This document shows, in pieces, positions 1 to 11,808 of a DNA stretch of 64,000 nt. The stretch comes from Macrosoma leucophasiata (Eukaryota; Arthropoda; Insecta; Lepidoptera; Hedylidae): contig JAWQUS010000022.1 of NCBI GenBank assembly GCA_036365455.1, forward strand, positions 7,068,001-7,132,000, given 5' to 3'. Position 1 is the stretch's first letter. Every line of letters starts with the position of its first letter. The position numbers and the translations under genes were made by a program. The notes under the pieces are model-generated. The model did not search any database and was not told the origin of the DNA. It saw only the letters and a program-made list of their open reading frames with translations.

Positions 1-240
1 ATACCCCCTTCTATGAGAAAATCTTGGATCGACGTGTCCAGGGTGCGCCAGGCGCTCATGAGTATTATTAGTAGTCATATTCGCCACTCGAGGAGGATCC
101 TTTCGTGCACCCCAACACACACCCCACACTTTGCCCCACACTGTGAAATACGATTTAAATTTTTGAATAGTTTAAAAATACTTAAAATTTACAATTTTAA
201 AAAGATTCTTTTTAAATGCGTCATGAATATATAAGTTAAA

Positions 241-605
241 CATTTTATTTATTATTCCGTTTGCTTACGTAACTTTGTGGCATACACAATAAGAGTTACT
301 TTTTGTGCCCAGTCATGTGAAGATGGAATACCTACCAACATTTAATAGGGGTTATAGCGGTAGTGACCCAGTTCTAGTAGATAATATCATAGTCTACCTG
401 CTGCTTTAAGCAGTGGCGGAGCAAGGTCATCCCGGCCTTAGAGGCCAAGGCTTCAGAGGCCCGGGGCAGCATTAGGTGGGCCTAGGGCCCTGCCCCGCGC
501 CGGCGTTACAACCATTTATACCCCGGGCAAAAATATTGTGGAGCCCTATTTCTGATATATACCTAAGTTCAATTTAGCAGCAAAAGAAACGTAACTTCGT
601 AACTT
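241..605. other. Non-coding, left edge
   Basis: FAR-1 upstream or intronic sequence. CAGTGGCGGAGC at 411 looks like the end of a hAT-type element followed by a GC-rich stretch; no partner end found. Confidence 0.35.
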
Positions 606-912
606 TACGTTTATAATCCCCGAAGGGGTAGGCAGAGGAAAATGCATGCATTCAAGCATACATGCAAACACCCACGACTCGCCGGTTACATTTTGGCCCA
701 TGTAACGGGTGGCGAACCTGTTACCATTTCCGGCCACATTACCAAACTTCGAGGTACTGGGAAACTTCCAGCAAAATGGAAAAATCCCAATAGAACCAGA
801 GATAAAGGATTTTAAACCATCAACCCTGATAGTCCCCGACCCGAGAATCGAACCCAGGACCCCCAGCGTAGTAGTAGTGGCCTGCTACCACTACGCTACT
901 GAGGCAGTTTAT
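606..912 (-). mobile_element. SINE-B (tRNA-derived), full length
   Basis: On the minus strand starts CTGCCTCAGTAGCGTAGTGG (A box) with B box GGGTTCGATTC about 50 bases on, then a roughly 230-base body ending CCTACCCCTTCGGGGATTA. Reference copy of a tRNA-derived family. Confidence 0.85.
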
Positions 913-1014
913 AAGCAAAAAAAAAAACGCGCTAATAAAAAAACGCTTATGCTTATCAAGAAGAATGCGTGAGCACAAAAACTCCGTGGGCATTTTTTAT
1001 TTCTTTTTTAATTT

Positions 1015-1085
1015 TTTTATGTTTTAAAAGTGGCAAACAAGCATACAGTTTACATTGATGTTAAGTGATAACTGCAGCCTATATA
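1015..1085 (-). mobile_element. SINE-A 3' fragment
   Basis: Poly-T then GTGGCAAACAAGCATACAG; stops about 60 bases before the FAR-1 exon at 1148. Confidence 0.65.
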
Positions 1086-1147
1086 ACCGAAGGATCATTG
1101 TTACATTGTGACTCTATTATTTACTTACCATCGTACGTTTTTTACAG

Positions 1148-4100
1148 ATCATGTCGAGTGGCTAAAGTTTATATTTTATTAAGACCTAAAAACGGTAAAC
1201 AAATTAATGAGAGACTGCAGACTTTCTTGAAGGAACCGGTGAGTAACAAAGACTATCTATATTAATACATACTGTTAGTGCCTAAAATATTTATTTATTT
1301 TTATTTATTTATTTATTTCAACGCTAAATTACAGACCATTACAGCATACAATATAGTAGGTGGATAGTGGGTAGGATAGTGGTGTTTGTGTCAAATCAGG
1401 TGGTGTTTGTCCAAAAGCAGGTGGTGTTTATGTCAAACATGTGCCTAATTGAAATTAGGTTGTTTACATTTTGAATCACACATGCTAGCTATTGTAAAGA
1501 TAACGACTCGAACTCGAATGAACTTGGCAAACAAGCATGCAGTTCACATTGATGTTAAGTGATGACTGCAGCCTATAGAAACCCACACCAAGACCAAGGT
1601 CGAAATGCAGATGCGTTACCACTCCTAAGATTTTATGCCTCTGTGCATAAATTACACGGAAATTATGTAATGTACGGATTAATACGGATTACGGCCTACG
1701 GCCCTGTAATTAAACGGATTACGGCCCTGTAATTTCCGGAAATTACAGGGCCGTACATTACCACCTGACCGGAACACGATAGTGCTGAACACTACCATTT
1801 AGCGGCAAGTATATTAGGTCCATCACTGGAGCTCTACCAGCAGTAAGAAATCGTTAAAGGATCATAATCGGTTAAAGGAAAAAGATGTTATGGTCAATTG
1901 AAAATTTACTTCAAGCACTGCTTCAAAACTTTTAAATAGAGTTGAACTCGGTTCACATAAAAATATTTAATTTAGATCATAGAGCAACTCCGGAGAGGAG
2001 TAGCCATATGAAGGCTTTCCCCTCTGTCAAAGTACAAGCCCAAATAGGCCCATACCTGTCGTCTACATGTTTAAATGTGTGCCTGTAATTGTTTCTTTAT
2101 TTTGTTAAAGTCAAGGTGTGAGTTTCGTAGTAATAGACGATTTGTGTAGTGTGCGTGTGTGTCGCACGCATTCCCCCCGCAAAAATGACAGACTGTTTTG
2201 CATCGGTAATAAACGCTATGGCTACTCCCTTCCGGTCCACCGCGGCCGGTGGCCCGTGTTGCTCTATGATTTAGATAAAGCTAGCATTTATACTTTGTTT
2301 TATCGATATCAATAAAGATGAAAAACTCACTGCAGGGTTAGATCATTGCAGTTTCCACAGGTTACGCGAAAAGCGACACAAACGCGGGCGGAGCCGCGGG
2401 CAACAGCTAGTAAAAATATAAGATACTTGGCCATAATTTTCCACTGTCAAAAAATCAAAGAATACATAGATTTCTCAAGAGTTGGCATAAGTACAACTTC
2501 CCAACGTCAATCATTGGCCGCGGCCCGCCGCGTTATGGCGGGCCACTTGGGCTACCTGGCCTGGTCGGAGGATCACTTTCACCCGTTCCTCCACACCCTG
2601 GTATAGTTAGATAAAGATCTATCTATGTTTTCGTTGAGGCTCCTCGGGCTAGAAATGATATCGACGCAACACACTTTTATGACTTCGCAAAAGAGTGCTT
2701 GCTACAAACTTCGTTTGATATGTATTAAAAAAACCGACACTGATTCGGACGAGTTGACCACGAATTCGCCAGATTACGCAAGCGAAGCCAAACACTTCTG
2801 TTACACGATTTTCATGGTGGACACTTGCCGAGACTTGTCCATTATGTAAACGTAGCATTAATGGTTTCTCATATGTTATTGTCATTTTATTCGTTTTACT
2901 TCATCAGGTTTTCGACAGTTTACGCGAGGAACAACCTGACTTTTCAAACAAAATTGTATCCATTGAAGGAGAAGTAAGTGAATTGGAAATTGGAATAAGT
3001 GAAAAAGATTGGAAAACCTTAACTGAAGAAGTAAGTATGAAACATGATACAACAATGTTAAGGAACAAACATAACTACTACAGTGCCCGTCAAGAAATAT
3101 AGTACAGCGAGCTTAGAAAATAGACAATCGGTTCGTTTCGAGTTTATAGAGCATTATCTTCGCTGCGCACTGCCTACGTTAGCACTAATAGTCCGGTGTT
3201 GGTTAAATCTTGATCAATGTGGTCGACAAACGTCACAAAGTTTGTGTGGCGAAAGAGATAACGCTCTACAGAGCCGAAATTATCCGAAGTCTCTCTCCTA
3301 CACTCTCAAAGGAGTTGTTTCAATCTGTATCCACTTAATTTTGCAACTATACAAAAAAAAAAAGATTGTAGGGACTGGTCTAGTGTGGTTTTGCTGTTGT
3401 TATCTTTATTAACTTATTTTTTTCTTTTGCAGCTTGATATAATAATATAATCACAAGCAACTTTTACTAAGCAACTTTTGAATTTCAAAGTGGTGTGATG
3501 TATACTGTATATTATTATTATTTTCTCCTTCATTTTAGATTCATAAGAAAAATAACGAATTTTTACTAGTCATTCCAATTTTAACTGATCCCAAATCTAT
3601 GATTATCCGGTCCATAGTCCATAAGTATCAAAATCTCACCACATATAATAATTTTTACATTGGCTTTTATAGACACCAATAATGATTTCCTTTCAGGTGA
3701 ATGTTATATTTCATGTGGCAGCTTCAACAAATTTTGAACTACCTCTCAAAACAGCTACTCTCATCAACGTGCGTGGCACCAGAGAGGTGCTGAAATTAGC
3801 CAAAGATTGCAAATTACTCAAGTAAGTTGCAATAACTACAATTGTTGTAAATTTAGGGCACAGAAAATAGAAACAAATCGATGACGATCATCAGGCTCTA
3901 AAGTAGAAATGGGTGTCCCACAGGGATTAATGTTCAGTCCATTTTTGTTTTATTTATATATTTTTGTTCTATACTCCTCTGTGTATAGCAATGCGTAGCG
4001 ACCAACTTTGCGGTCCTTTTTTAAATATTTTAATTAGAAACGTGTAGGTACTGTCTATATTGTATTAAAATCTATTTAAAATAAATTATCAATGGTTAAA

Positions 4101-7100
4101 AAATTTAATTTTACCAAGTTTCACCCATTTAAAACTAATGGTTGATTTACAGAATCTTATCCAAAAATTATTTTCTTATAATTTTCAGGTCGATGGTATA
4201 CGTATCTACGGCATACGCTCATGCATCCAAAAGTCGAAGAGATAGTGATGTTTTCGAAGACTTTTACGACTGTCCAATGCCTGTGGATGCCATGATACAG
4301 TTGGCAGAAACAGCAGACCAAGACACGTTAGATGAGATAATGAATGTGTAAGTAGATCTGACTATCTAACGTAATCCCCGAAGCAGAGGTAAATTCATAC
4401 ATTAAGGCATACATGCAAACATCCACGGTTCGCTGGTTATGTTTTGGCCTATGTAACATGATGACATCTCCGGACATATTACCAAACTGGCGAGCATGAT
4501 GTATCCGGGCATTACCAAACTCCGAGATACTGGGAAACTTCCAGAATATGGAAAAATCTCAATAGGACCAGAGATAAAGGGGTTTAAAACATTATCACTG
4601 ATACCCCCGACCCGGTAATCGTACCCCAGACCCAAGTGTAGTAGCAGTGACCTGCTACCACTAGACTGCAGTTAACTCAGCCTTAGCCATCGTGTTTGAC
4701 TGATATGTTTATGTATCTTTGAAAAATCCTGTATTTCAGATTCAGAAAGGAATGGCCTAATACTTATACATTCACAAAAGCTGTTGCTGAGGAAGCTGTA
4801 CGTACGATGGCTGGAGATGTGCCTGTGTGTGTTGTCAGACCTGGTGTTGGTATGTATTTTTAGATATATTATTTTAGCTACACACTTACGAGTAAATATA
4901 TTTGTTGTTATTTAATTGAAGCGCGCATGGCCCGGCGGCTGGTGTAGATCATAAGCGATCTACTCGTTTACACGTTTACACACTATCCTACTAGCACTAC
5001 ATAGTAGGATAGTGTGATGGGTGACCGCTAGTGGCAAATTAAATGCGCATTTCCGTGCTTCGGAGGGCACGTTAAGCCGTCGGTCCCGGTTGCGATCGAT
5101 AGATAGCAGTCGTTAAACTTTGTCGGAGGCCTTATAGCCGGTTTGAAAACATCCGACAGCGGGTTGGCCACTAACCCACCCCCCTCCAACAATCCGCATT
5201 GGAGCAGCGTGGTGGAGTAGCTCCAGGCCTCCCCCCGAAAAAGGGGGGAGACTCGTGCCCAGCAGTGGGACGTATAATGGGTTGCCATTATTATATTATT
5301 ATTATAATTGAGACAAAAGCATCCAGTTCACATTTTGGTAAGTTATTATTGCCTTAAATCTCATCTCAGCCAAATGCGGTCGATATCGGCCACGAACAAT
5401 ATGAAGTCAGTTGTGATTTTTTCTCTAGAGCTGCCTGATTGAACATCAGTATAGTACAAGGGATGATGCGTTGCTCATCCTGAGGCTCAATCTGTTATTC
5501 CAAATCTAATTTAATTCTATTTTAATCATTTCTAAATGTAATTAACTGGATTGGGCTAATTATGTTACCTTGGGGAACACCTTTTTAACCAAATACACAA
5601 ATTGTCGTTATATTAATTATGATCACTAGTGAAAATTTTCATTTGAATAAAGGTTTAACGTTTAAAAATTTAAATTAGAAACCATACTTTTATATATTAT
5701 GTTATGTTCTGCTTTTTCATTGTTCTTTTTGATGTGTAGTGTCAAAGGCCTTCCATAAGTCAAAAATATTGTTCGATGTTTCAAGTTAGCATCTAAACGA
5801 CCATTGATTACATAATCTAAGAGTTTGAGAGTAATTTTACCTATTGCTCACCAGTGATCCGTTTTTTTTAACTTTAATCTTATCTGTGTATTTCAATTTC
5901 AGAAGTTTTTTTTGTCTTTTGCAGTGGTAGGAGCAGTAAGTGAACCTGCTCCGGGTTGGCTGGACTTGAACGCGGCATTCAGCATAAGTGGTGTAAGTTT
6001 TAATGTCTGTAAATCTAGAAAAAAAAATGTATGGAGCAGCTATTTTTTATAGAATTAAAGGAATCTCTATGCTTGAGACTTCTAGCACTTGTAGTAACGA
6101 TGTTTCATACAAATTATCAACCTAAAAACAACTTTAATGTACGGCTCTGTAATTTCCGACATAGAGGCATAACACCTTAGGCCTCACGAGTGGTAACGCA
6201 TCTGCAATTTGATCTTGGTCTTCATGTGGGTGTCTATAGGCTGCAGTCATCACTTAACATCAATGTGAACTGCATGCATGTTTACCACTTCCATTACATG
6301 AAAAAAATAAGATATATGTAAGGTATAAAAATTACGAATATACAATGAAATATGACATTTATGAAAGTATAAATATTTATTTATTTATTTATTTCAGATA
6401 ATCTTAGGTATAGGCCTCGGCTTAGTTCACTTGTTTTACACCGATATGGACAAAGTTATAGACTTCGTGCCCGTTGATTATACAAATAACGCCATTATAG
6501 TAGCTGCTAGAGATGCAGAAAGGAGAAATGCGAGAGGAGAAAAAAATGCTAAAGTATATTCAATGAGTACAGTGAGAAATCATGCCGACAAACGTGAGTA
6601 ATACTACATTGATGGTTCATTAGTATGACATAGATTGCGCGGGGACATGGGTCCAACACGTAGAGCAAAAAGAAGATCAAATTTTGCGAGAATTTTGATC
6701 TACTTTGTAATGGGTTGCATTCGGCAGGACCTCTATGACTGCATCGATAGTTAATACAGACACAGACAGGCCCCGCAGAATACATGGGACTATTGTAATA
6801 ATAATTGACTCGCCAAACTTTGGGCTATGTGGGCGAACTGGGGGGACTGCATATATTCAATATCTGACAATATTGAATCCTACGTTAGGCAGGTGGTGCC
6901 TCTCCTTGGAGCCGAATGATAGTGTTCAGTACTATAGTGTTCCGGTTAGATGGTAATGTATGGCCCTGTAATGACTATTACAGAGACTAAACAACTAAGG
7001 TCTCAGGGGTGGCAACGCATCTGTATTTTGACCTCTGGTCTTTCTGTGGGTGTCTGTCTATAGGCTACAGTTATCACTTAACATAAATGTGAGCTGCATG

Positions 7101-8970
7101 CTTGTTTGCCACGAATTGTTACACAAAAAAATATATATTACCTGGCCATACATTCATATCTGACCGGAACACGATAGTGCTGAACACTACCGTTTGATGG
7201 CAGATAGATTCGAGCGAATTTTACTAAAATACAGAAATGAAATTATAGTAGGAGAGCCGAACCTAGGTCGACCTTTAACTGTTTACCGATTGAAACATTA
7301 TTTTTATCAAATTTCATACATTAACAAACACGTCTTGCATGTTTTGCCTATCAATATTGGTTCATAGCTATAATTAATCGGAAAGTAAAAAAAAATAATA
7401 ATTTTGCAAGTTTCACCCATTTGTTTACCGATTTAATGGGTTTGAAATACTTTGAAACTAAAAGTTTTAAACTTATAAATAGGTCTATAATGTATTGCCT
7501 ACGTATTAACGTCCATGGCTACCTGGCAAGACGGTGTAAACTTGTAAGTTAATGGTGACTGCACCGATCTGTTTACAAATTAATCTCAAAAACCTATTTT
7601 TTAGGTTCATAAAACTTTTAGTTGCTTGGATAACAAATACAAAAAACAACATGCTTAAATTCTATGAACATATTTTGATAGGCAATATACATCCAAGACG
7701 TGTTTGTTTGTGTATGTTGATAAAAAAATGTTTCATTCGGTAAACATTGGTGAAGGTCGACCTAGGTTCGGATCTTAGACCATTACGTCTTAATATTTCA
7801 GGGTTACTTCAGAATTCTTTAAGTAATAATGCCTTTGAGTTAGCAACCCCATCAGCAATTGGGTATGCCTGGGGGAAAACCGTTAAGCATAAGATGGTGT
7901 TTACTCTTCTAACCTGGCTGATCCATTTCATACCAGCCATGTTGTGTGATGTACTTCTCCGAATAATAGGGAGTAAAATAAGGTTGGTGCAACTTGTAAT
8001 CAGAATAGTGATAAACGTTAAAAAAAAGTAACTTCACGCCTGTAATCCCCGAAGGGGTAGGCAGAGGTAAATGCAAGCATTCAAACATACATGCAAACAC
8101 CCACGATTCGCCGGTTACGTTTTTGGCCCATTTAACAGGTGGCGAGCCTGTTAACATCACCGGGCACAGTACCAAACTGGGAAATTTCTAGAAAATGGAA
8201 AAATCCCAATAGGACCAGAGATAAAGGACACCATTATCTCTGATAACCCTCCACCCGGGAATCGAACCCAGGACCTCAGCGTAGTAGTAGTGGCCTGCTA
8301 CCACTACGCTACCGAGGCAGTTAAATATATTATAAATAAATAGTGTTAAGGATTATTTTTAAGATTAGTACAGAAAAAATAAATGAGAAGACGGTAAAAC
8401 AGTATTTTGCAGAAAAATAGTAGTAAAAGAAAAAGGAAATACCCCAGTTTCCTTTTTTTTTTGCACATTAAGGAGAAATGGTGTTGACTTAATAATTTAG
8501 CAGAATATAGCAGAATTTGAGAATTGGAGAATCTTAGCAGAATTTTCAAGCAAAATTATCCAATAACCAATTTTTCTTTATCTTTTTTTAGGTTAATGCG
8601 GGTATATAGAAAAGCCTACACTCTTTCCCTATTGTTCGACCATTTCGTGAAAAATGGTTTCAATTTAATCGACCGTAACACATTGAAGCTACATGATAAC
8701 TTGTCGCAAGTTGATAAAGAAATATTCCATTTTAACATGGAGTCAGTAAATTGGTCAGATTTTTACATAAATTGGATGTTTGGTATAAGAAAATATATAG
8801 TAAAGGACGGTCTAAGAGACACGGCGTATGCGCAAAGAAAGCAATTTTGGATGAGATTACTTTACTGTATTCTATTTCCTTTGTATCTTTATTTACTTTT
8901 TAAGAGCGCGTTTCTAGTTATATGGTATCTCTTTTATTGTGTACAATTATTATTTAACTTTGTATTGTAG
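1148..8970 (+). CDS. Fatty acyl-CoA reductase FAR-1 (5' partial, 9 exons visible)
   Basis: Enzyme family that reduces fatty acyl-CoA to fatty alcohol with NADPH at intracellular membranes. Exons read as 1148-1238, 2908-3030, 3697-3821, 4189-4347, 4740-4849, 5925-5992, 6398-6593, 7802-7982 and 8592-8970; all have GT-AG borders, phases agree and there is no internal stop, giving about 476 visible residues. Seen: VYVSTAYAH in the fourth exon, catalytic YxxxK as YTFTK in the fifth, VVRPG, the stretch [10 protein letters not shown], and a very hydrophobic C-terminus ([11 protein letters not shown]) suggesting a membrane anchor. The exon carrying the TGxxGFxG nucleotide-binding motif must lie left of base 1. 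The donor after 7982 (GTTGGT) is weak compared with GTAAAA in FAR-2. Introns are packed with SINEs and MITEs. Expression and substrate are unknown; a recent pseudogene is possible only if the missing exon is damaged. Confidence 0.93.
1530..1850 (-). mobile_element. SINE-A with internal small duplications
   Basis: Ends intact, but the centre carries repeated GGATTACGG units at 1675-1730 that other copies lack. FAR-1 intron. Confidence 0.75.
1978..2268. mobile_element. hAT-like MITE (CATAGAGCAAC ends)
   Basis: 8-base duplication ATTTAGAT at 1970-1977 and 2269-2276. Left end CATAGAGCAACTCCGG, right end CGTGTTGCTCTATG. FAR-1 intron. Confidence 0.88.
2335..2420 (-). repeat. AGCTGTTGCCCGCGG repeat stub
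   Basis: Complement reads CTAGCTGTTGCCCGCGGCTC; FAR-1 intron. Confidence 0.55.
2440..2610 (+). repeat. Unclassified repeat, copy 1
   Basis: Shares TTTCTCAAGAGTTGGCATA, CAACTTCCC, ACGTCAATC and a CGGCCCGCC-GGAGGATC stretch with 10365-10520. A weaker relative may lie at 20-130. Confidence 0.5.
3081..3340. mobile_element. Diverged copy of the Tc1-like MITE
   Basis: Left end CAGTGCCCGTCAAGAAATA; shares GGTTCGTTTCGAGTT, GCACTGCC and TGGTCGACAAACGTCA with 58491-58738; right end lost. FAR-1 intron. Confidence 0.65.
4370..4680 (-). mobile_element. SINE-B, diverged
   Basis: Contains a partial duplication around ACATTACCAAACT. FAR-1 intron. Confidence 0.75.
4920..5310 (+). mobile_element. 5S-like SINE
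   Basis: Contains a small inverted duplication around ACTATCCTACTAGC...GTAGGATAGT in the promoter-like part. ATT-rich tail. FAR-1 intron. Confidence 0.8.
5311..5924. other. FAR-1 intron, nothing recognised
   Basis: AT-rich. The stretch TCAAAAATATTGTTCGATGT with TTAGCATCTAAA is shared with 30265-30303 in the matching FAR-2 intron, so some intron sequence predates the duplication. Confidence 0.5.
6138..6312 (+). mobile_element. SINE-A, 5'-truncated
   Basis: Begins in the CGGCTCTGTAATTTCC block and ends in A6. FAR-1 intron. Confidence 0.75.
6875..7210 (+). mobile_element. Diverged SINE-A plus inverted fragment
   Basis: Older subfamily (GTTCCGGTTAGATGGTAATG) to 7130, followed at 7145-7210 by an inverted piece with ACCGGAACACGATAGTGCTG. 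Confidence 0.65.
7257..7771. mobile_element. Foldback MITE next to FAR-1 exon 7802
   Basis: Arms of about 110 bases start CCGAACCTAGGTCGACCTT on both strands, with AACAAACACGTCTTG further in. No duplication identified. Confidence 0.8.
8036..8325 (-). mobile_element. SINE-B
   Basis: Lacks about 30 bases around the CTCGGAGTTTGG block. FAR-1 last intron. Confidence 0.8.
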
Positions 8971-9047
8971 CTTACTCATTTCTGTATTAAAAACGTATTT
9001 ATAATATTTATTTTTTCGTTTTATTCACATACATTCAGACTTCAGTT

Positions 9048-9345
9048 ATTTTTTTTTTTTTAGTGATATGTAAGTGGCAAACAAGCATGCAGTTCACATT
9101 GATGTTAAGTGATGACTGCAGCCTATAGACACCCACACAAAGACCAAGGTCAAAATGCAGATGCGTTGCCACTCCTGAGGCCCAAGGTGTTATGCCTCTG
9201 TGCCGGAAATTACAGGGCCGTACATTACCACCTGACCGGAACACGATAGTGCTGAACACTACCATTTAGCGGCAAGTATATTAGGTAATTCGGTGGTGCC
9301 TACGCCCGCGAGCTCCGTCACTGTAGCTCTACCACCAGTAGAATT
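9048..9345 (-). mobile_element. SINE-A (poly-A tailed), full length
   Basis: Reference copy of a roughly 290-base family: element-strand start CTGGTGGTAGAGCTCCAGTG, middle GTGTTCCGGTCAGGTGGTAA, end TTTGCCACTTCCATTACAT plus poly-A. The start resembles a pol III A box and the GTTCCGGTC stretch a degenerate B box, so a tRNA-related origin is likely. At least 20 copies lie in the window in both orientations. Confidence 0.85.
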
Positions 9346-9477
9346 AGTTATAAAATAACATCATGTTCCACAGAATTGAACAAATAACACAATCACATCA
9401 TATTCATACACTACCAACTTCTAATGACTAACATAATTCGAAACCGCGCAAATAAAACTAAATTTGTAAACACTAAA

Positions 9478-10200
9478 TCAATTTTCGATCTTTGCAAGAA
9501 TATCAGATTCTCTGAATAAGTGGTACTCTTTCTCGTCGTTGTCAAGGTTCACTTTGGTACCGCCGTATTCCGGTAAGAGTACTTGTCACTAGGGTTACCA
9601 CCGCTTAGCTGTCTAAATCCGAGAAAAAAAACATTGATTATCATAACTTTTTTTTATTTTTAACTTATAACATAACAACATACTCGTATATTTCTAAGAT
9701 AATAAATTTCTCTTAGTTCTCTCACGCACGTGGGTCAGAATCAAACATTAAAACAAAGTAGGTACCTACACGCGCGCAAATCACTTTAATACGAAACTAG
9801 CTAGCTCCTCCACTCTGGCCAGTAGTGGCGAGATAGTGGCGAGAAGGCCGTTGTCGAGCACGATCACTGTCAGCCATTTCGACTACGCGTGTCGTTACTT
9901 TTGAATAACTTGTTATTCCGGGAGAATTTTGTATATTTCAAATTCCTTCCGGGAGACTTCAATTTTCAGAGGTGAAATCCGGGAGACTCCCGGAATTCCG
10001 GGAGAGGTGGAAACCCTACTTGTCACCGATTTTCACTTGCATTGGAATGATGTCACCGTTGTCTTTTCTGGCGCCGGGTCCTACGGCAACTACTTCTCCA
10101 AGTTCTCCATGCAACACCTTGGACTGAGCCTTCTCTGGGATACTGGGATGGGAACTATACCACCCGCAGTTTTCGTCAACGCTTCGTTATGAGCTCAGTC
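9478..10200 (-). pseudogene. Hsp10: Hsp10 (mitochondrial chaperonin 10) retrocopy, frameshifted and split
   Basis: On the minus strand 10027-10200 codes for the GGI mobile-loop region, IPEKAQ, GEVV-type beta strand and [11 protein letters not shown]. 9478-9581 codes for LPEYGGTKV, the HLFRESDIL tail and a stop at 9478-9480. This is the order and ending of GroES/Hsp10, the co-chaperone of Hsp60 in mitochondria. The coding part is intronless, lacks about the first 25 residues, has an 8-base insertion after GGI and a missing base after the GDK codons, and is interrupted by the MITE at 9590-10018. A retrocopy is the best reading; the 3' UTR-like sequence continues to about 9345, where a SINE begins. 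The true Hsp10 gene is elsewhere. Confidence 0.85.
9590..10018. mobile_element. hAT-like MITE inside the Hsp10 pseudogene
   Basis: Ends are inverted: TAGGGTTACCACC at the left, complement TAGGGTTTCCACC at the right. The 8-base target duplication CTTGTCAC is exact at 9582-9589 and 10019-10026. Eight-base duplications and such ends are typical of hAT elements. No transposase inside; non-autonomous. Confidence 0.88.
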
Positions 10201-10364
10201 GTAAATTATTAGTTATAGTTCATAGGAGTCGTTCTGGACACATGCCACTAAAGACTTTTGGTTTTGTAGCGTCCACTACACTAAGGCGCCAACTAGTGGA
10301 ATACAATGAAACCTTACAGAACTTGTCCAGTACGATAGATGGCGTGCAGTCGAATTACATCGCA

Positions 10365-10520
10365 CATACGAAGATTTCTCAAGAGTTGGCATATATACAA
10401 CTTCCCGACGTCAATCGCTGGGCCACGGCCCGCCAGGCGCTAACACCTCGCCTGCTCGGAGGATCTTCCCTTTTCGTCGGAGGAACATTTCCCGAACCCG
10501 TTCTTCCACAGTTTCTTATA
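10365..10520 (+). repeat. Unclassified repeat, copy 2
   Basis: See blocks listed for 2440-2610; ends near CCCGTTCTTCCACA. Confidence 0.5.
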
Positions 10521-10689
10521 TGAAATAGTTGAGATAATTTCAAAAGTAGAGGATGTGCAACATGTGAGGAATAGTTAGAAATTTTCAGAAACTCATAAAG
10601 TCTAGAGTTGTGATAGTACAATACAGACCTGTAAAATGAATAAGTTAAATGTAGGTGTTTTTCATTGCAAGCTAGCTAAACCTACTTCT

Positions 10690-10775
10690 TACAGGTGGTA
10701 AAGCTCCAGTGACGGAGCTCGCGGGCGTAGGCACCAACGCATCACCTAATATACTTGCCGCTAAATGGTATTGGC
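10690..10775 (+). mobile_element. SINE-A 5' fragment
   Basis: Only the first 85 bases, from GGTGGTAAAGCTCCAGTG to GCCGCTAAATGGTA. Confidence 0.7.
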
Positions 10776-10779
10776 ACGT

Positions 10780-11130
10780 GGCATTATCGATTTATCTATC
10801 CGCGATCTACGCGCTTCTAATTCATTCAACATCTCGTTAAAGCAAATTTGGATATTGACCTGTTTAATACTTCGGTCCGTAAACTCAAACGCTTACTGAG
10901 CGATAGGTTTTTTAATAACTACATTAATAACTTTGCTTTTTGCATCTGTACGTGTTATGTTAGTAATTTTTATTGTACTATTTTTGTATCCTAAATAATC
11001 GTTGTCTACTGTTTTTATATCTATTTCTTAAGATATCTGCGGTAACTTGTAATTAGCCTTAATATACCTGTAGCCGCTGGCTGCATGTATCTAGAAATAT
11101 ATTACCTAATATTTAAATAAAATAAATACA
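10780..11130 (+). mobile_element. Possible non-LTR 3' remnant
   Basis: One frame gives RKLKRLLSDRFFNNY, like the basic end of CR1-type proteins, followed by an AT-rich stretch ending in AAATAAAATAAATAC. Weak. Confidence 0.35.
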
Positions 11131-11404
11131 TAATTATTATACAAACATAAAATTAGTAAATTAAAAATAGTAAGAAATATGTAAATGTTAAAATAATGAT
11201 TAAGATACGATGGAATTGACGTGAACATGTGTTCAAAAGTTTCTTTTTCATTTAATATAGCTATAAATAAAATATCCAGTTCAAAGTATATGCATTGTAC
11301 CCACTAGGTATATTTCTTCTTTATTGTCGGCTTTGACGCTCGCACCTACTCATTCACTTGCCACTTCCAACCGACTGGTTATCTCACAGAATAATCGAGA
11401 GGAG

Positions 11405-11722
11405 AGGGCTATGCTCGGAGCTTTGATTAGCTCGGAGTTTCGTTGCGAGATCGAATCAGAAATGAAGAGACCCGTATGAGAACCAAAGTAACCGACATAG
11501 CTCGCAGAACTGACGGCCGTTGGAGCAGAACAGTTCTGGAGTGGCGACCGCGTACCGGAAGACGAAGCGTAGGCAGGCCCCCCACGAGGTGGACCGACGA
11601 CCTGGTGAAGGTCGTAAGCAATCTCTGGATGAGAGCGGCCCAGGACCGTTCGTTGTGGCAATCTTTGGGAGAGGCCTTTGTTCAGCAGTGGACGTCTTTT
11701 GGATAAAATGATGACGTATCAC
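11405..11722 (+). mobile_element. RTE C-terminal fragment
   Basis: Matches the last 80 or so codons of the element at 14341-15400 ([14 protein letters not shown] ... [15 protein letters not shown] ... QQWTSFG) with an internal deletion. Opposite orientation. Confidence 0.85.
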
Positions 11723-11808
11723 AAAACGAATTTAATATTTATATGAAAAACAAACCAACCAAAAACCACGAAGAAAAGAGATAAAACATTAAATAAAGTA
11801 TCTAGTGA

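Noticed and set aside
1..240. FAR-1 first exon at the left edge
   Set aside because: The 73-codon frame at 13-234 has no TGxxGFxG motif and no donor in the right phase.
7747..7801. Met start upstream of the 181-nt FAR-1 exon
   Set aside because: It is the arm of the foldback MITE read in frame; the acceptor at 7800-7801 gives the phase needed.
8524..8591. Extra codons in front of the last FAR-1 exon
   Set aside because: The open frame runs left of 8592, but TTTTTTTAG at 8583-8591 is a good acceptor and FAR-2 splices at the same residue; the extra codons do not match.
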